A DNA stretch of 64,000 nucleotides from Nemertoderma westbladi (Eukaryota; Xenacoelomorpha; Nemertodermatida; Nemertodermatidae). Positions 27,101-39,400 of the stretch are shown piece by piece. Within the stretch, counting starts at the first letter, position 1, and every line of letters begins with the position of its first letter. The translations under genes were made by a program, and so were the position numbers. The stretch spans positions 1 through 64,000 of the forward strand of contig JAUCBJ010007920.1 of the NCBI GenBank assembly GCA_032718475.1. Reading direction: 5' to 3'. Below the pieces are notes generated by a model that worked only from the letters and a program-made list of their open reading frames with translations, did not search any database and was not told the origin of the DNA.

Positions 27101-29161
27101 CGTGCGGTTGGACTAGTGGAACATTACTAGCTTTTTGTTTGTTTATCGGGAATGGAGCCGGGATCCGTGCGGTTGGACTAGTGGAACATTACTAGCTTTT
27201 TGTTTATTTATCGGGAATGGAGCCGGGATCCGTGCGGTTGGACTAGTGGAACATTACTAGCTTTTTGTTTATTTATCGGGAATGGAGCCGGGATCCGTGC
27301 GGTTGGACTAGTGGAACATTACTAGCTTTTTGTTTGTTTATCGGGAATGGAGCCGGGATCCGTGCGGTTGGACTAGTGGAACATTACTAGCTTTTTGTTT
27401 ATTTATCGGGAATGGAGCCGGGATCCGTGCGGTTGGACTAGTGGAACATTACTAGCTTTTTGTTTATTTATCGGGAATGGAGCCGGGATCCGTGCGGTTG
27501 GACTAGTGGAACATTACTAGCTTTTTGTTTATTTATCGGGAATGGAGCCGGGATCCGTGCGGTTGGACTAGTGGAACATTACTAGCTTTTTGTTTGTTTA
27601 TCGGGAATGGAGCCGGGATCCGTGCGGTTGGACTAGTGGAACATTACTAGCTTTTTGTTTGTTTATCGGGAATGGAGCCGGGATCCGTGCGGTTGGACTA
27701 GTGGAACATTACTAGCTTTTTGTTTATTTATCGGGAATGGAGCCGGGATCCGTGCGGTTGGACTAGTGGAACATTACTAGCTTTTTGTTTGTTTATCGGG
27801 AATGGAGCCGGGATCCGTGCGGTTGGACTAGTGGAACATTACTAGCTTTTTGTTTGTTTATCGGGAATGGAGCCGGGATCCGTGCGGTTGGACTAGTGGA
27901 ACATTACTAGCTTTTTGTTTGTTTATCGGGAATGGAGTCGGGATCCGTGCGGTTGGACTAGTGGAACATTACTAGCTTTTTGTTTATTTATCGGGAATGG
28001 AGCCGGGATCCGTGCGGTTGGACTAGTGGAACATTACTAGCTTTTTGTTTATTTATCGGGAATGGAGCCGGGATCCGTGCGGTTGGACTAGTGGAACATT
28101 ACTAGCTTTTTGTTTGTTTATCGGGAATGGAGCCGGGATCCGTGCGGTTGGACTAGTGGAACATTACTAGCTTTTTGTTTGTTTATCGGGAATGGAGCCG
28201 GGATCCGTGCGGTTGGACTAGTGGAACATTACTAGCTTTTTGTTTATTTATCGGGAATGGAGCCGGGATCCGTGCGGTTGGACTAGTGGAACATTACTAG
28301 CTTTTTGTTTGTTTATCGGGAATGGAGCCGGGATCCGTGCGGTTGGACTAGTGGAACATTACTAGCTTTTTGTTTGTTTATCGGGAATGGAGCCGGGATC
28401 CGTGCGGTTGGACTAGTGGAACATTACTAGCTTTTTGTTTATTTATCGGGAATGGAGTCGGGATCCGTGCGGTTGGACTAGTGGAACATTACTAGCTTTT
28501 TGTTTATTTATCGGGAATGGAGCCGGGATCCGTGCGGTTGGACTAGTGGAACATTACTAGCTTTTTGTTTATTTATCGGGAATGGAGCCGGGATCCGTGC
28601 GGTTGGACTAGTGGAACATTACTAGCTTTTTGTTTGTTTATCGGGAATGGAGCCGGGATCCGTGCGGTTGGACTAGTGGAACATTACTAGCTTTTTGTTT
28701 GTTTATCGGGAATGGAGCCGGGATCCGTGCGGTTGGACTAGTGGAACATTACTAGCTTTTTGTTTGTTTATCGGGAATGGAGCCGGGATCCGTGCGATTG
28801 GACTAGTGGAACATTACTAGCTTTTTGTTTGTTTATCTGGAATGGAGCCGGGATCCGTGCGGTTGGACTAGTGGAACATTACTAGCTTTTTGTTTGTTTA
28901 TCGGGAATGGAGCCGGGATCCGTGCGGTTGGACTAGTGGAACATTACTAGCTTTTTGTTTGTTTATCGGGAATGGAGCCGGGATCCGTGCGGTTGGACTA
29001 GTGGAACATTACTAGCTTTTTGTTTGTTTATCGGGAATGGAGCCGGGATCCGTGCGATTGGACTAGTGGAACATTACTAGCTTTTTGTTTGTTTATCTGG
29101 AATGGAGCCGGGATCCGTGCGGTTGGACTAGTGGAACATTACTAGCTTTTTGTTTGTTTAT
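21170..29161. repeat. Tandem array C (65-bp unit), intronic
   Basis: About 123 copies of a 65-bp unit are present. Each contains GGAATGGAGCCGGGATCCGT, GCGGTTGGACTAGTGGAACA, and TTACTAGCTTTTTGTTTGTT. Most units carry a BamHI site (GGATCC). Variants are GGACCC, GGACCTG and GGACCG near that site, GTTTGTTT or GTTTATTT in the T-rich part, and TCTGGAATG or GCGATTGG in a few. CTAGTGGAACATTACTAG in every unit can form a small 5-bp stem. The array sits between TSP1 exons 5 and 6. The first unit (GGGAGTGGAGCC) is the most diverged. On the right the array breaks at TTTATAATTTAAC. Confidence 0.97.
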
Positions 29162-29388
29162 AATTTAACAAATTTATATATTTCGCTCTACTTATTATGT
29201 TAAAACTTTATTGGAACATTGATAAATTATTAAAAGTAATTTAACTGCAAGAATTAATTACAAACTTAATTAATAGAACATTTTCGAACCGAAAAGTAAC
29301 AAGATTTTTACAGATTTTTATCTGTTATAAAAAACATTGGACAAGTACTTGTGAGATACATTTAGTGGCCTGTGTAGCACTTTGCCGA
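29162..29388. other. Unique AT-rich intron sequence
   Basis: An AT-rich spacer lies between array C and an RTE fragment. I see no exon, RNA gene or repeat in it. Confidence 0.6.
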
Positions 29389-29752
29389 CTACTACTATTA
29401 TAATCGGCCTGCTGCATTGAAGCTGCATATTGAGAAGCTTTGTTGGCTTAACAAAGATATATTTTGTTGTTAAGCCACCACCATGCAATCCGCAATTAGC
29501 AATCCTCAATGTGGCGTGCAATAAGAATGCTATGTTGGCTTATCAACAAAGTTCAACCACCATAATGACTTTCGTGAGATCATCCGCATCTTCAAGGCCA
29601 GTGTTCTTTAAGATGCGTCTCATGAAAGTCGTGGGCTGTCCGGCTAGCTTATTTTGTCGAAGGGGCCGCCAAAGCACATAATTATTCACAGGCTGGTCCT
29701 CACAGCGAGAGCAATGTCCTGCAAAGCGGAGGCAGCTTTGCTCAAGTGTCAA
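29389..29752 (-). mobile_element. RTE-like LINE, 3'-end fragment
   Basis: This 0.36-kb relic of the 3' end of the same LINE family lies on the minus strand. It is recognised by LEQSCLRFAGHCSR, the linker GQPTTFMRRILKNTG and ADDL, which align with the last 70 codons of the copies at 13.6 and 49.0 kb. The 3' tail again shows a TAG-type run (CTACTACTATTA on the plus strand at 29389). An insertion or duplication of about 100 bp (29430-29530) separates the tail from the coding remnant. The copy is truncated immediately after the LEQ motif. Confidence 0.8.
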
Positions 29753-29892
29753 GATTGATGCTTGACAAGCTTATGTATAAGCTTATGTTTATATGTAATG
29801 TTAATATTATTAACTTATGTTTAATTGGAGAGCCATTTGGACAATGGAATATTGACATTCTAAGCCATTCGACATGTACTACGCATGACTTG

Positions 29893-29950
29893 AGTTGGCG
29901 TTAAAGATGCGGATAATCTCGCAAGTCATAAAGGTGTTGATAAGACGTCA
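29893..29950 (+). mobile_element. Tiny inverted RTE 3' fragment
   Basis: GATGCGGATAATCTCGCAAG followed by TCATAAAGGTGTTGATAAG matches the reverse complement of the RTE 3' coding end at 29530-29600. It is a short fragment in the opposite orientation, 140 bp from the neighbouring copy, and may derive from an inverted or twin-primed insertion. Confidence 0.5.
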
Positions 29951-30289
29951 TAGATTGGATTTCATGTTGGCAGTATAAATTATTTGTTAAGCAATCATAG
30001 CATAACATCTCAATGTGCAGCATCAATACGATAATATTTTAGTTGTAGTAAAATAGTTATACTAAACATTTCAGTTACCGGTATTCTGATTTTCAGTACC
30101 GTAATACTTGTGTTAATAAATAAATAAATAACAATTCAGAAATTGAGAACACCTTATAACACGCAGAAAGACTGACAGAAAGAATGTTTAAACTGGATTA
30201 TTGCAGCAATGTAAACATTAAATACTATAAAATTTAGTAGTGTTCTTGATAGAAAGATAATAATTTCTAGAACTTTCCCCATAATTCAA

Positions 30290-30575
30290 CTTTACACTAT
30301 TCACCACACTATAGTAGAACTGCTGCATGACATATTCAAGGCTAGTTATGGGCTGTCCATCATGATTTCCAGTATTCTCTCCACGAGACCCCCAAAGCAC
30401 AAGATCGCAAAGCGAACCGTTCAAGTATCAAGCTATAAGAGGTGACTAATGAGACACCTCCATTGAGTTATATGGTCTGTTTGGAGATTAGTGAGTACAT
30501 TGTTCTTGACAAAATAACCCGGCCTTATAGATATTCCACATTGTGAGCCATCTAGACATTTTCCTCGATTGAGGC
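30290..30575 (-). mobile_element. Diverged RTE-like LINE relic
   Basis: Blocks such as ATGGGCTGTCCATCATG, CCAAAGCACAAGAT, AATGAGACACCTCCA, GGTCTGTTTGGAGAT and GTGAGCCATCTAGA follow the order of the same segments in the 13.5-15.2 kb LINE copy (minus strand). Substitutions and a deletion around the LRFAGH region are evident. It is older than the other copies in the window. Confidence 0.65.
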
Positions 30576-30689
30576 AAACAGGAGATGAAAGAAGAGATAA
30601 GTTGAACCCTTATGCTCTAGCTACTGTATACAACTTGAACCATCCTATACGAAATTCTAGGGAGAGAAAATCGGTGCATCAGGGTGAGT

Positions 30690-32830
30690 GGCTGTCTGGG
30701 CCTCCTATCTCCAGAAACTGCTTTTAAATATAATAATAGTAAAGCGGCGAGGTTGAAGAAGGAGTTGCCGCAATCTCAATGTAGGAACAAGGTGATGTCT
30801 ACTATATATAACAAGTGCTATCTTAAACTTATAACTTTTAACTGCAAAGGTTTTGTAAGGAATAAACTTTATATTTATAACATTATTCAAAGGGACAAGC
30901 CAGCAATCCTCTTCCTGCAGGAGACATGGCTTGATGCTCATGAAGCTCAATTTTACCTTCATAAAGAGGGAATTCATGATGACTATAAGTGAATTCATAC
31001 AACCTCAAATGACATGATATTCCATGAAGGCAAGAATGGTAAGGGAGGGACCGCAATGGCTATCCACAACTCACTCTTGCAGTATTGTCGGCGACTGGAT
31101 GTTAATTCGGATAGAACTATAGCGGTAGAGATGAAAGGCCACCCCACTGTTGATGATGGTGTCATAATTGGAACATATATGCCGTCTGATTCTGGATCAA
31201 AGCTACAAAAGAGCAGGTATTTGGAGGAATGGGGCCATATCATGGCTCTGGTTGAAGATGTACAGGATGAGGGTGGTATGTGTATTTTAGCAGGAGACAT
31301 TAATGGGAATCTACCAAGTGAACGGATGAAAGTGCAGAAAAAGCTATCTCGGTTTGGAAAGCTATTTCGTGATAATGTGGCTCTGCACTTTGATATGTAT
31401 ATAATGGATACAAGAATAATAATGCTAAAGGTCCAAATATAACATATAGACAGAAGTCAGTTGATGGGGCTACCAAAAAGGCATCATATATAGAACATAT
31501 TTTAGTTTCTAGTGAGCTGAAAGATAACATAACCGAAAGTAAAGTCTATGAAGATGAAATATGTAACTCTTGTCAGACCACTCACCAGTTACAACTACAT
31601 TACAATTCTGCAGTGGAGTGGTCAGAGAGCCACATCCTCTTAGGAGACAGAAGGTAAAAGCGTCATTGTTCCATTTCGAAAGGGCAACTGAGATTCAACT
31701 AAGTAACTATAGGAATGATATTGAGGAAGAGCTCAAGAGGGTAAACCCTCTTAATGAGTCAGATGAATATAGCCTCATACCTGAGGATGCGGAACGAGTA
31801 CTGGATATAATAGTAAACATTGTTAATGCGGCAGCATGTAAACATATTCCTAGAACATATATACGCAGAAGTAAAGAAACCCAGAGGCATCAGAGCAAGC
31901 CCATGTGATAAGAAAACACTAGGAATTTTGAAGACAGTATATGATAAAGCCGAGTGTGAATGGATAGATAGCGGCAGTATAACCTGCAATAGTAACCCGA
32001 CCTATATAGCCCTAAGAAGAGCGGGATACAACCTTAGTCTGATGATTGCACAAATTGAACATTGCAATTATCAAAGATACATAGTGTCGATGGCCAAGTA
32101 TTGCTCGGGTGATAGTAAACGCTTCTGGGGCGAGGTGAGAAAGACCATGGATATGAAGAAGGCAGCTAATAGCCAACTGCAGGCAGATATTAATGACACA
32201 CTAGCAGGTGAGTTGCTGGGTCAATATAAAAGTAATTTCCAGAAGAGTCAAGGGACAGACGTTAAACGGCAGGGTCCAGCAAAGGTAGGGCCACATGATG
32301 AAACCTCAGAAGTTCACCTATATACGATGGAGAATATTGAAGTAGCTATCAGGTCGTTAATAAAAGGTAAAACGCCCGACTATGAAAGCTGAACATCTAT
32401 TTATGGACTGGGAGATGAGCTACTGCTACAGATGACGTTCATGTATAATACGATGAGAGCAACAAAAGTATGCCCAACCGAATTAGGTAAGTCATTACTA
32501 TTCCCGATTCATAAGGGGAAGGGTAGATTTGATATTTGTATATACATACAGCGTGATATATAATTTACCTAGTTTAACCAGCATTAAATTAGCACCTCGC
32601 AATATAGTGTGGCAACCATAAAGAAGTCTATGAAGAAGGTTGCTTTTAATAATATGACCCCCAAGGAAGTATATAAGGCCATATGTATCATCCCTACTGT
32701 CTTCGTACGCTGGGAATCACACAGTAAGACATGGAAGGGAAGTGCTGCTGCAATTCTATGGACTTCCAACAAAGAAGCCTGTAGGCGGGTGGGATTGGCT
32801 GCTACTGACCGTGGGTTTCTTTCTTGATGC
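30690..32830 (+). pseudogene. APE-type LINE relic, endonuclease and linker, RT mostly lost
   Basis: This degenerate non-LTR element on the plus strand is broken into several frames. The endonuclease starts at ITFNCKGFVRNK (about 30827) with LFLQETWLDAH. It continues after a stop with GTYMPSDSGS (31170-31200) and ILAGDING (31286-31309), then SDHSPVTT (31573). These are EEP/AP-endonuclease landmarks. A linker follows (31830-32390), ending before an RT entry with FPIHKGKG (about 32500-32520). The palm motifs are not found. A final open stretch (32609-32827, ending with ATDRGFLS) may be the element's C-terminal tail after an internal deletion. It belongs to a family different from the RTE copies nearby. 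Confidence 0.75.
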
Positions 32831-33179
32831 AACACTCGTGATGTTCAGAGCTCGTAGAATATCATTCAGTGTATACAGACAGTTAGATTAGTATCAAGTC
32901 TATAATATATTGTGCCAATCAAATCTATCAATTAGTTTGCATTAATGCGCTAGACCTTTTACTTCTTATGCTTTTATGTATGTATTGTATAATATTGTCA
33001 AACCTTTTATTAAGCCGTTATTTTATAATACTTTACAATGCACCGTTGATATAACATTGCCATACCATTTTAATATTGTTAATATAGCCGCTGGTGGCAC
33101 TAGCCCAGATGTTCAATTCAATTCAATGTCTACATTACTTGCAACTTGAACTGAATTCATTTGGGTTCGTTCAACTCAC

Positions 33180-33368
33180 CGATACATGAAGGATCAATGA
33201 CAGCAAGCATACATGTATTTTTCTCATATTGGCTCCCACAAGTTCCCCAATTTTCTGCTTCCGCTATACGAGTTCTAGTTCTTTCCGTAATTCCTTTACA
33301 AATATCTGCGGGCTCTGCTCCACATTCCGTCCATTCAGTCCATTCTTCAAGAACACAGTCAATTGGGC
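33180..33368 (-). CDS. TSP1 exon 5 of the EGF/TSP1 gene
   Basis: This 189-bp exon has acceptor TTTTAG|GC and donor ATCG|GTGAGT, phase 1-1, and 63 residues. It has six cysteines near residues 5, 16, 24, 44, 53 and 62. The sequence EEWTEWTEC gives the WxxW motif used for C-mannosylation in TSP1 domains. The stretch KGITERTRTR supplies the arginine layer that stacks with these tryptophans. This is the most canonical TSP1 module in the window. The intron upstream (9.5 kb) holds array D and a LINE relic, and the one downstream (12.2 kb) holds array C. Confidence 0.93.
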
Positions 33369-33489
33369 CTAAAATTAATATAAATATTGTTGACTATACT
33401 CAAAATTGTAAATTAAAAATAAATAACTGTCATGTCAAAAATATTTTTCTGGGGCAATTTCCTCTGTACATTTTAATATAACCACACCT

Positions 33490-36400
33490 AAGTAGACTTA
33501 CAGTAGGGGTAGAAATATCGGATATCTGATATTTAACCAATCATAAGTAGGCTTACAGTAGGAGTAGAAATATCGGATATCTGATATGTAACCAATCATA
33601 AGTACGCTTACAGTAGGAGTAGAATATCAGATATCTGATGTGTAACCAATCATAAGTAGGCTTACAGTAGGAGTAGAAAATCGGATATCTGATATGTAAC
33701 CAATCATAAGTAGGCTTACAGTAGGAGTAGAATATCGGATATCTGATATGTAACCAATCATAAGTAGGCTACAGTAGTGATAGAAAATCGGATATCTGAT
33801 ATGTAACCATAATTAGGCTTACAGTAGGAGTAGAATATCGGATATCTGATATGTAACCAATCATAAGTAGGCTTACAGTAGGAGTAGAATATCGATATCT
33901 GATATGTAACCAATCATAAGTAGGCTACAGTAGGGATAGAAAAATCGGATATCTGATATGTAACCATAATTAGGCTTACAGTAGGAGTAGAATATCGGAT
34001 ATCTGATATCTGATATGTAACCAATCATAAGTAGGCTACAGTAGGGATAGAAAAATCGGATATCTGATATGTAACCATAATTAGGCTTACAGTAGGAGTA
34101 GAATATCGGATATCTGATATGTAACCAATCATAAGTAGGCTTACAGTAGGAGTAGAATATCGATATCTGATATGTTACCAATCATAAATAGGCTACAGTA
34201 GGGATAGAAAAATCGGATATCTGAAACGTAACCATAAGTAGGCTTACAGTAGGAGTAGAATATCGGATATCTGATATCCGATATGTAACCAATCATAAGT
34301 AGGTTTACAGTAGGAGTAGAATATCGGATATCTGATATGTAACCAATCATAAGTAGGCTTACAGTGGGAGTAGAAATATAGGATATCTGATATGTAGCCA
34401 ATCATAAGTAGGCTTACAGTAGGAGTAGAATATCGATATCTGATATGTAACCAATCATAAGTAGGCTACAGTAGGGATAGAAAAATCGGATATCTGATAT
34501 GTAACCATAATTAGGCTTACAGTAGGAGTAGAATATCGGATATCTGATATCTGATATGTAACCAATCATAAGTAGGCTACAGTAGTGATAGAAAATCGGA
34601 TATCTGATATGTAACCATAATTAGGCTTACAGTAGGAGTAGAATATCGGATAGCTGATATGTAACCAATCATAAGTAGGCTTACAGTAGGAGTAGAATAT
34701 CGATATCTGATATGTAACCAATCATAAGTAGGCTACAGTAGGGATAGAAAAATCGGATATCTGATATGTAACCATAATTAGGCTTACAGTAGGAGTAGAA
34801 TATCGGATATCTGATATCTGATATGTAACCAATCATAAGTAGGCTACAGTAGGGATAGAAAAATCGGATATCTGATATGTAACCATAATTACGCTTACAG
34901 TAGGAGTAGAATATCGGATATCTGATATCTGATATGTAACCAATCATAAGTAGGCTACAGTAGGGATAGAAAAATCGGATATCTGATATGTAACCATAAT
35001 TAGGCTTACAGTAGGAGTAGAATATCGGATATCTGATATCTGATATGTAACCAATCATAAGTAGGCTACAGTAGGGATAGAAAAATCGGATATCTGATAT
35101 GTAACCATAATTACGCTTACAGTAGGAGTAGAATATCGGATATCTGATATCTGATATGTAACCAATCATAAGTAGGCTACAGTAGGAGTAGAAATATCGG
35201 ATATCTGATATGTAACCAATCATAAGTAGGCTACAGTAGGGATAGAAAAATCGGATATCTGATATGTAACCATAATTAGGCTTACAGTAGGAGTAGAATA
35301 TCGGATATCTGATATCTGATATGTAACCAATCATAAGTAGGCTACAGTAGGAGTAGAAATATCGGATATCTGATATGTAACCAATCATAAGTACGCTTAC
35401 AGTAGGAGTAGAATATCAGATATCTGATGTGTAACCAATCATAAGTAGGCTTACAGTAGGAGTAGAAAATCGGATATCTGATATGTAACCAATCATAAGT
35501 AGGCTTACAGTAGGAGTAGAATATCGGATATCTGATATGTAACCAATCATAAGTAGGCTACAGTAGTGATAGAAAATCGGATATCTGATATGTAACCATA
35601 ATTAGGCTTACAGTAGGAGTAGAATATCGGATATCTGATATGTAACCAATCATAAGTAGGCTTACAGTAGGAGTAGAATATCGATATCTGATATGTAACC
35701 AATCATAAGTAGGCTACAGTAGGGATAGAAAAATCGGATATCTGATATGTAACCATAATTAGGCTTACAGTAGGAGTAGAATATCGGATATCTGATATCT
35801 GATATGTAACCAATCTTAAGTAGGCTACAGTAGGGATAGAAAAATCGGATATCTGATATGTAACCATAATTAGGCTTACAGTAGGAGTAGAATATCGGAT
35901 ATCTGATATGTAACCAATCATAAGTAGGCTTACAGTAGGAGTAGAATATCGATATCTGATATGTTACCAATCATAAATAGGCTACAGTAGGGATAGAAAA
36001 ATCGGATATCTGAAACGTAACCATAAGTAGGCTTACAGTAGGAGTAGAATATCGGATATCTGATATCCGATATGTAACCAATCATAAGTAGGTTTACAGT
36101 AGGAGTAGAATATCGGATATCTGATATGTAACCAATCATAAGTAGGCTTACAGAGGGAGTAGAAATATAGGATATCTGATATGTAGCCAATCATAAGTAG
36201 GCTTACAGTAGGAGTAGAATATCGATATCTGATATGTAACCAATCATAAGTAGGCTACAGTAGGGATAGAAAAATCGGATATCTGATATGTAACCATAAT
36301 TAGGCTTACAGTAGGAGTAGAATATCGGATATCTGATATCTGATATGTAACCAATCATAAGTAGGCTACAGTAGTGATAGAAAATCGGATATCTGATATG

Positions 36401-39400
36401 TAACCATAATTAGGCTTACAGTAGGAGTAGAATATCGGATAGCTGATATGTAACCAATCATAAGTAGGCTTACAGTAGGAGTAGAATATCGATATCTGAT
36501 ATGTAACCAATCATAAGTAGGCTACAGTAGGGATAGAAAAATCGGATATCTGATATGTAACCATAATTAGGCTTACAGTAGGAGTAGAATATCGGATATC
36601 TGATATCTGATATGTAACCAATCATAAGTAGGCTACAGTAGGGATAGAAAAATCGGATATCTGATATGTAACCATAATTACGCTTACAGTAGGAGTAGAA
36701 TATCGGATATCTGATATCTGATATGTAACCAATCATAAGTAGGCTACAGTAGGGATAGAAAAATCGGATATCTGATATGTATCCATAATTAGGCTTACAG
36801 TAGGAGTAGAATATCGGATATCTGATATCTGATATGTAACCAATCATAAGTAGGCTACAGTAGGGATAGAAAAATCGGATATCTGATATGTAACCATAAT
36901 TACGCTTACAGTAGGAGTAGAATATCGGATATGTGATATCTGATATGTAACCAATCATAAGTAGGCTACAGTAGGAGTAGAAATATCGGATATCTGATAT
37001 GTAACCAATCATAAGTAGGCTACAGTAGGGATAGAAAAATCGGATATCTGATATGTAACCATAATTAGGCTTACAGTAGGAGTAGAATATCGGATATCTG
37101 ATATCTGATATGTAACCAATCATAAGTAGGCTACAGTAGGAGTAGAAATATCGGATATCTGATATGTAACCAATCATAAGTACGCTTACAGTAGGAGTAG
37201 AATATCAGATATCTGATGTGTAACCAATCATAAATAGGCTTACAGTAGGAGTAGAAAATCGGATATCTGATATGTAACCAATCATAAGTAGGCTTACAGT
37301 AGGAGTAGAATATCGGATATCTGATATGTAACCAATCATAAGTAGGCTACAGTAGTGATAGAAAATCGGATATCTGATATGTAACCATAATTAGGCTTAC
37401 AGTAGGAGTAGAATATCGGATATCTGATATGTAACCAATCATAAGTAGGCTTACAGTAGGAGTATAATATCGATATCTGATATGTAACCAATCATAAGTA
37501 GGCTACAGTAGGGATAGAAAAAATCGGATATCTGATATGTAACCATAATTAGGCTTACAGTAGGAGTAGAATATCGGATATCTGATATCTGATATGTAAC
37601 CAATCAAAAGTAGGCTACAGTAGGGATAGAAAAATCGGATATCTGATATGTAACCATAATTAGGCTTACAGTAGGAGTAGAATATCGGATATCTGATATG
37701 TAACCAATCATAAGTAGGCTTACAGTAGGAGTAGAATATCGATATCTGATATGTTACCAATCATAAATAGGCTACAGTAGGGATAGAAAAATCGGATATC
37801 TGAAACGTAACCATAAGTAGGCTTACAGTAGGAGTAGAATATCGGATATCTGATATCCGATATGTAACCAATCATAAGTAGGTTTACAGTAGGAGTAGAA
37901 TATCGGATATCTGATATGTAACCAATCATAAGTAGGCTTACAGTGGGAGTAGAAATATAGGATATCTGATATGTAGCCAATCATAAGTAGGCTTACAGTA
38001 GGAGTAGAATATCGATATCTGATATGTAACCAATCATAAGTAGGCTACAGTAGGGATAGAAAAATCGGATATCTGATATGTAACCATAATTAGGCTTACA
38101 GTAGGAGTAGAATATCGGATATCTGATATCTGATATGTAACCAATCATAAGTAGGCTACAGTAGTGATAGAAAATCGGATATCTGATATGTAACCATAAT
38201 TAGGCTTACAGTAGGAGTAGAATATCGTATAGCTGATATGTAACCAATCATAAGTAGGCTTACAGTAGGAGTAGAATATCGATATCTGATATGTAACCAA
38301 TCATAAGTAGGCTACAGTAGGGATAGAAAAATCGGATATCTGATATGTAACCATAATTAGGCTTACAGTAGGAGTAGAATATCGGATATCTGATATCTGA
38401 TATGTAACCAATCATAAGTAGGCTACAGTAGGGATAGAAAAATCGGATATCTGATATGTAACCATAATTAGGCTTACAGTAGGAGTAGAATATCGGATAT
38501 CTGATATGTAACCAATCATAAGTAGGCTTACAGTAGGAGTAGAACATCGATATCTGATATGTTACCAATCATAAATAGGCTACAGTAGGGATAGAAAAAT
38601 CGGATATCTGAAACGTAACCATAAGTAGGCTTACAGTAGGAGTAGAATATCGGATATCTGATATCCGATATGTAACCAATCATAAGTAGGTTTACAGTAG
38701 GAGTAGAATATCGGATATCTGATATGTAACCAATCATAAGTAGGCTTACAGTGGGAGTAGAAATATAGGATATCTGATATGTAGCCAATCATAAGTAGGC
38801 TTACAGTAGGAGTAGAATATCGATATCTGATATGTAACCAATCATAAGTAGGCTACAGTAGGGATAGAAAAATCGGATATCTGATATGTAACCATAATTA
38901 GGCTTACAGTAGGAGTAGAATATCGGATATCTGATATCTGATATGTAACCAATCATAAGTAGGCTACAGTAGTGATAGAAAATCGGATATCTGATATGTA
39001 ACCATAATTAGGCTTACAGTAGGAGTAGAATATCGTATAGCTGATATGTAACCAATCATAAGTAGGCTTACAGTAGGAGTAGAATATCGATATCTGATAT
39101 GTAACCAATCATAAGTAGGCTACAGTAGGGATAGAAAAATCGGATATCTGATATGTAACCATAATTAGGCTTACAGTAGGAGTAGAATATCGGATATCTG
39201 ATATCTGATATGTAACCAATCATAAGTAGGCTACAGTAGGGATAGAAAAATCGGATATCTGATATGTAACCATTATTACGCTTACAGTAGGAGTAGAATA
39301 TCGGATATCTGATATCTGATATGTAACCAATCATAAGTAGGCTACAGTAGGGATAGAAAAATCGGATATCTGATATGTAACCATAATTAGGCTTACAGTA

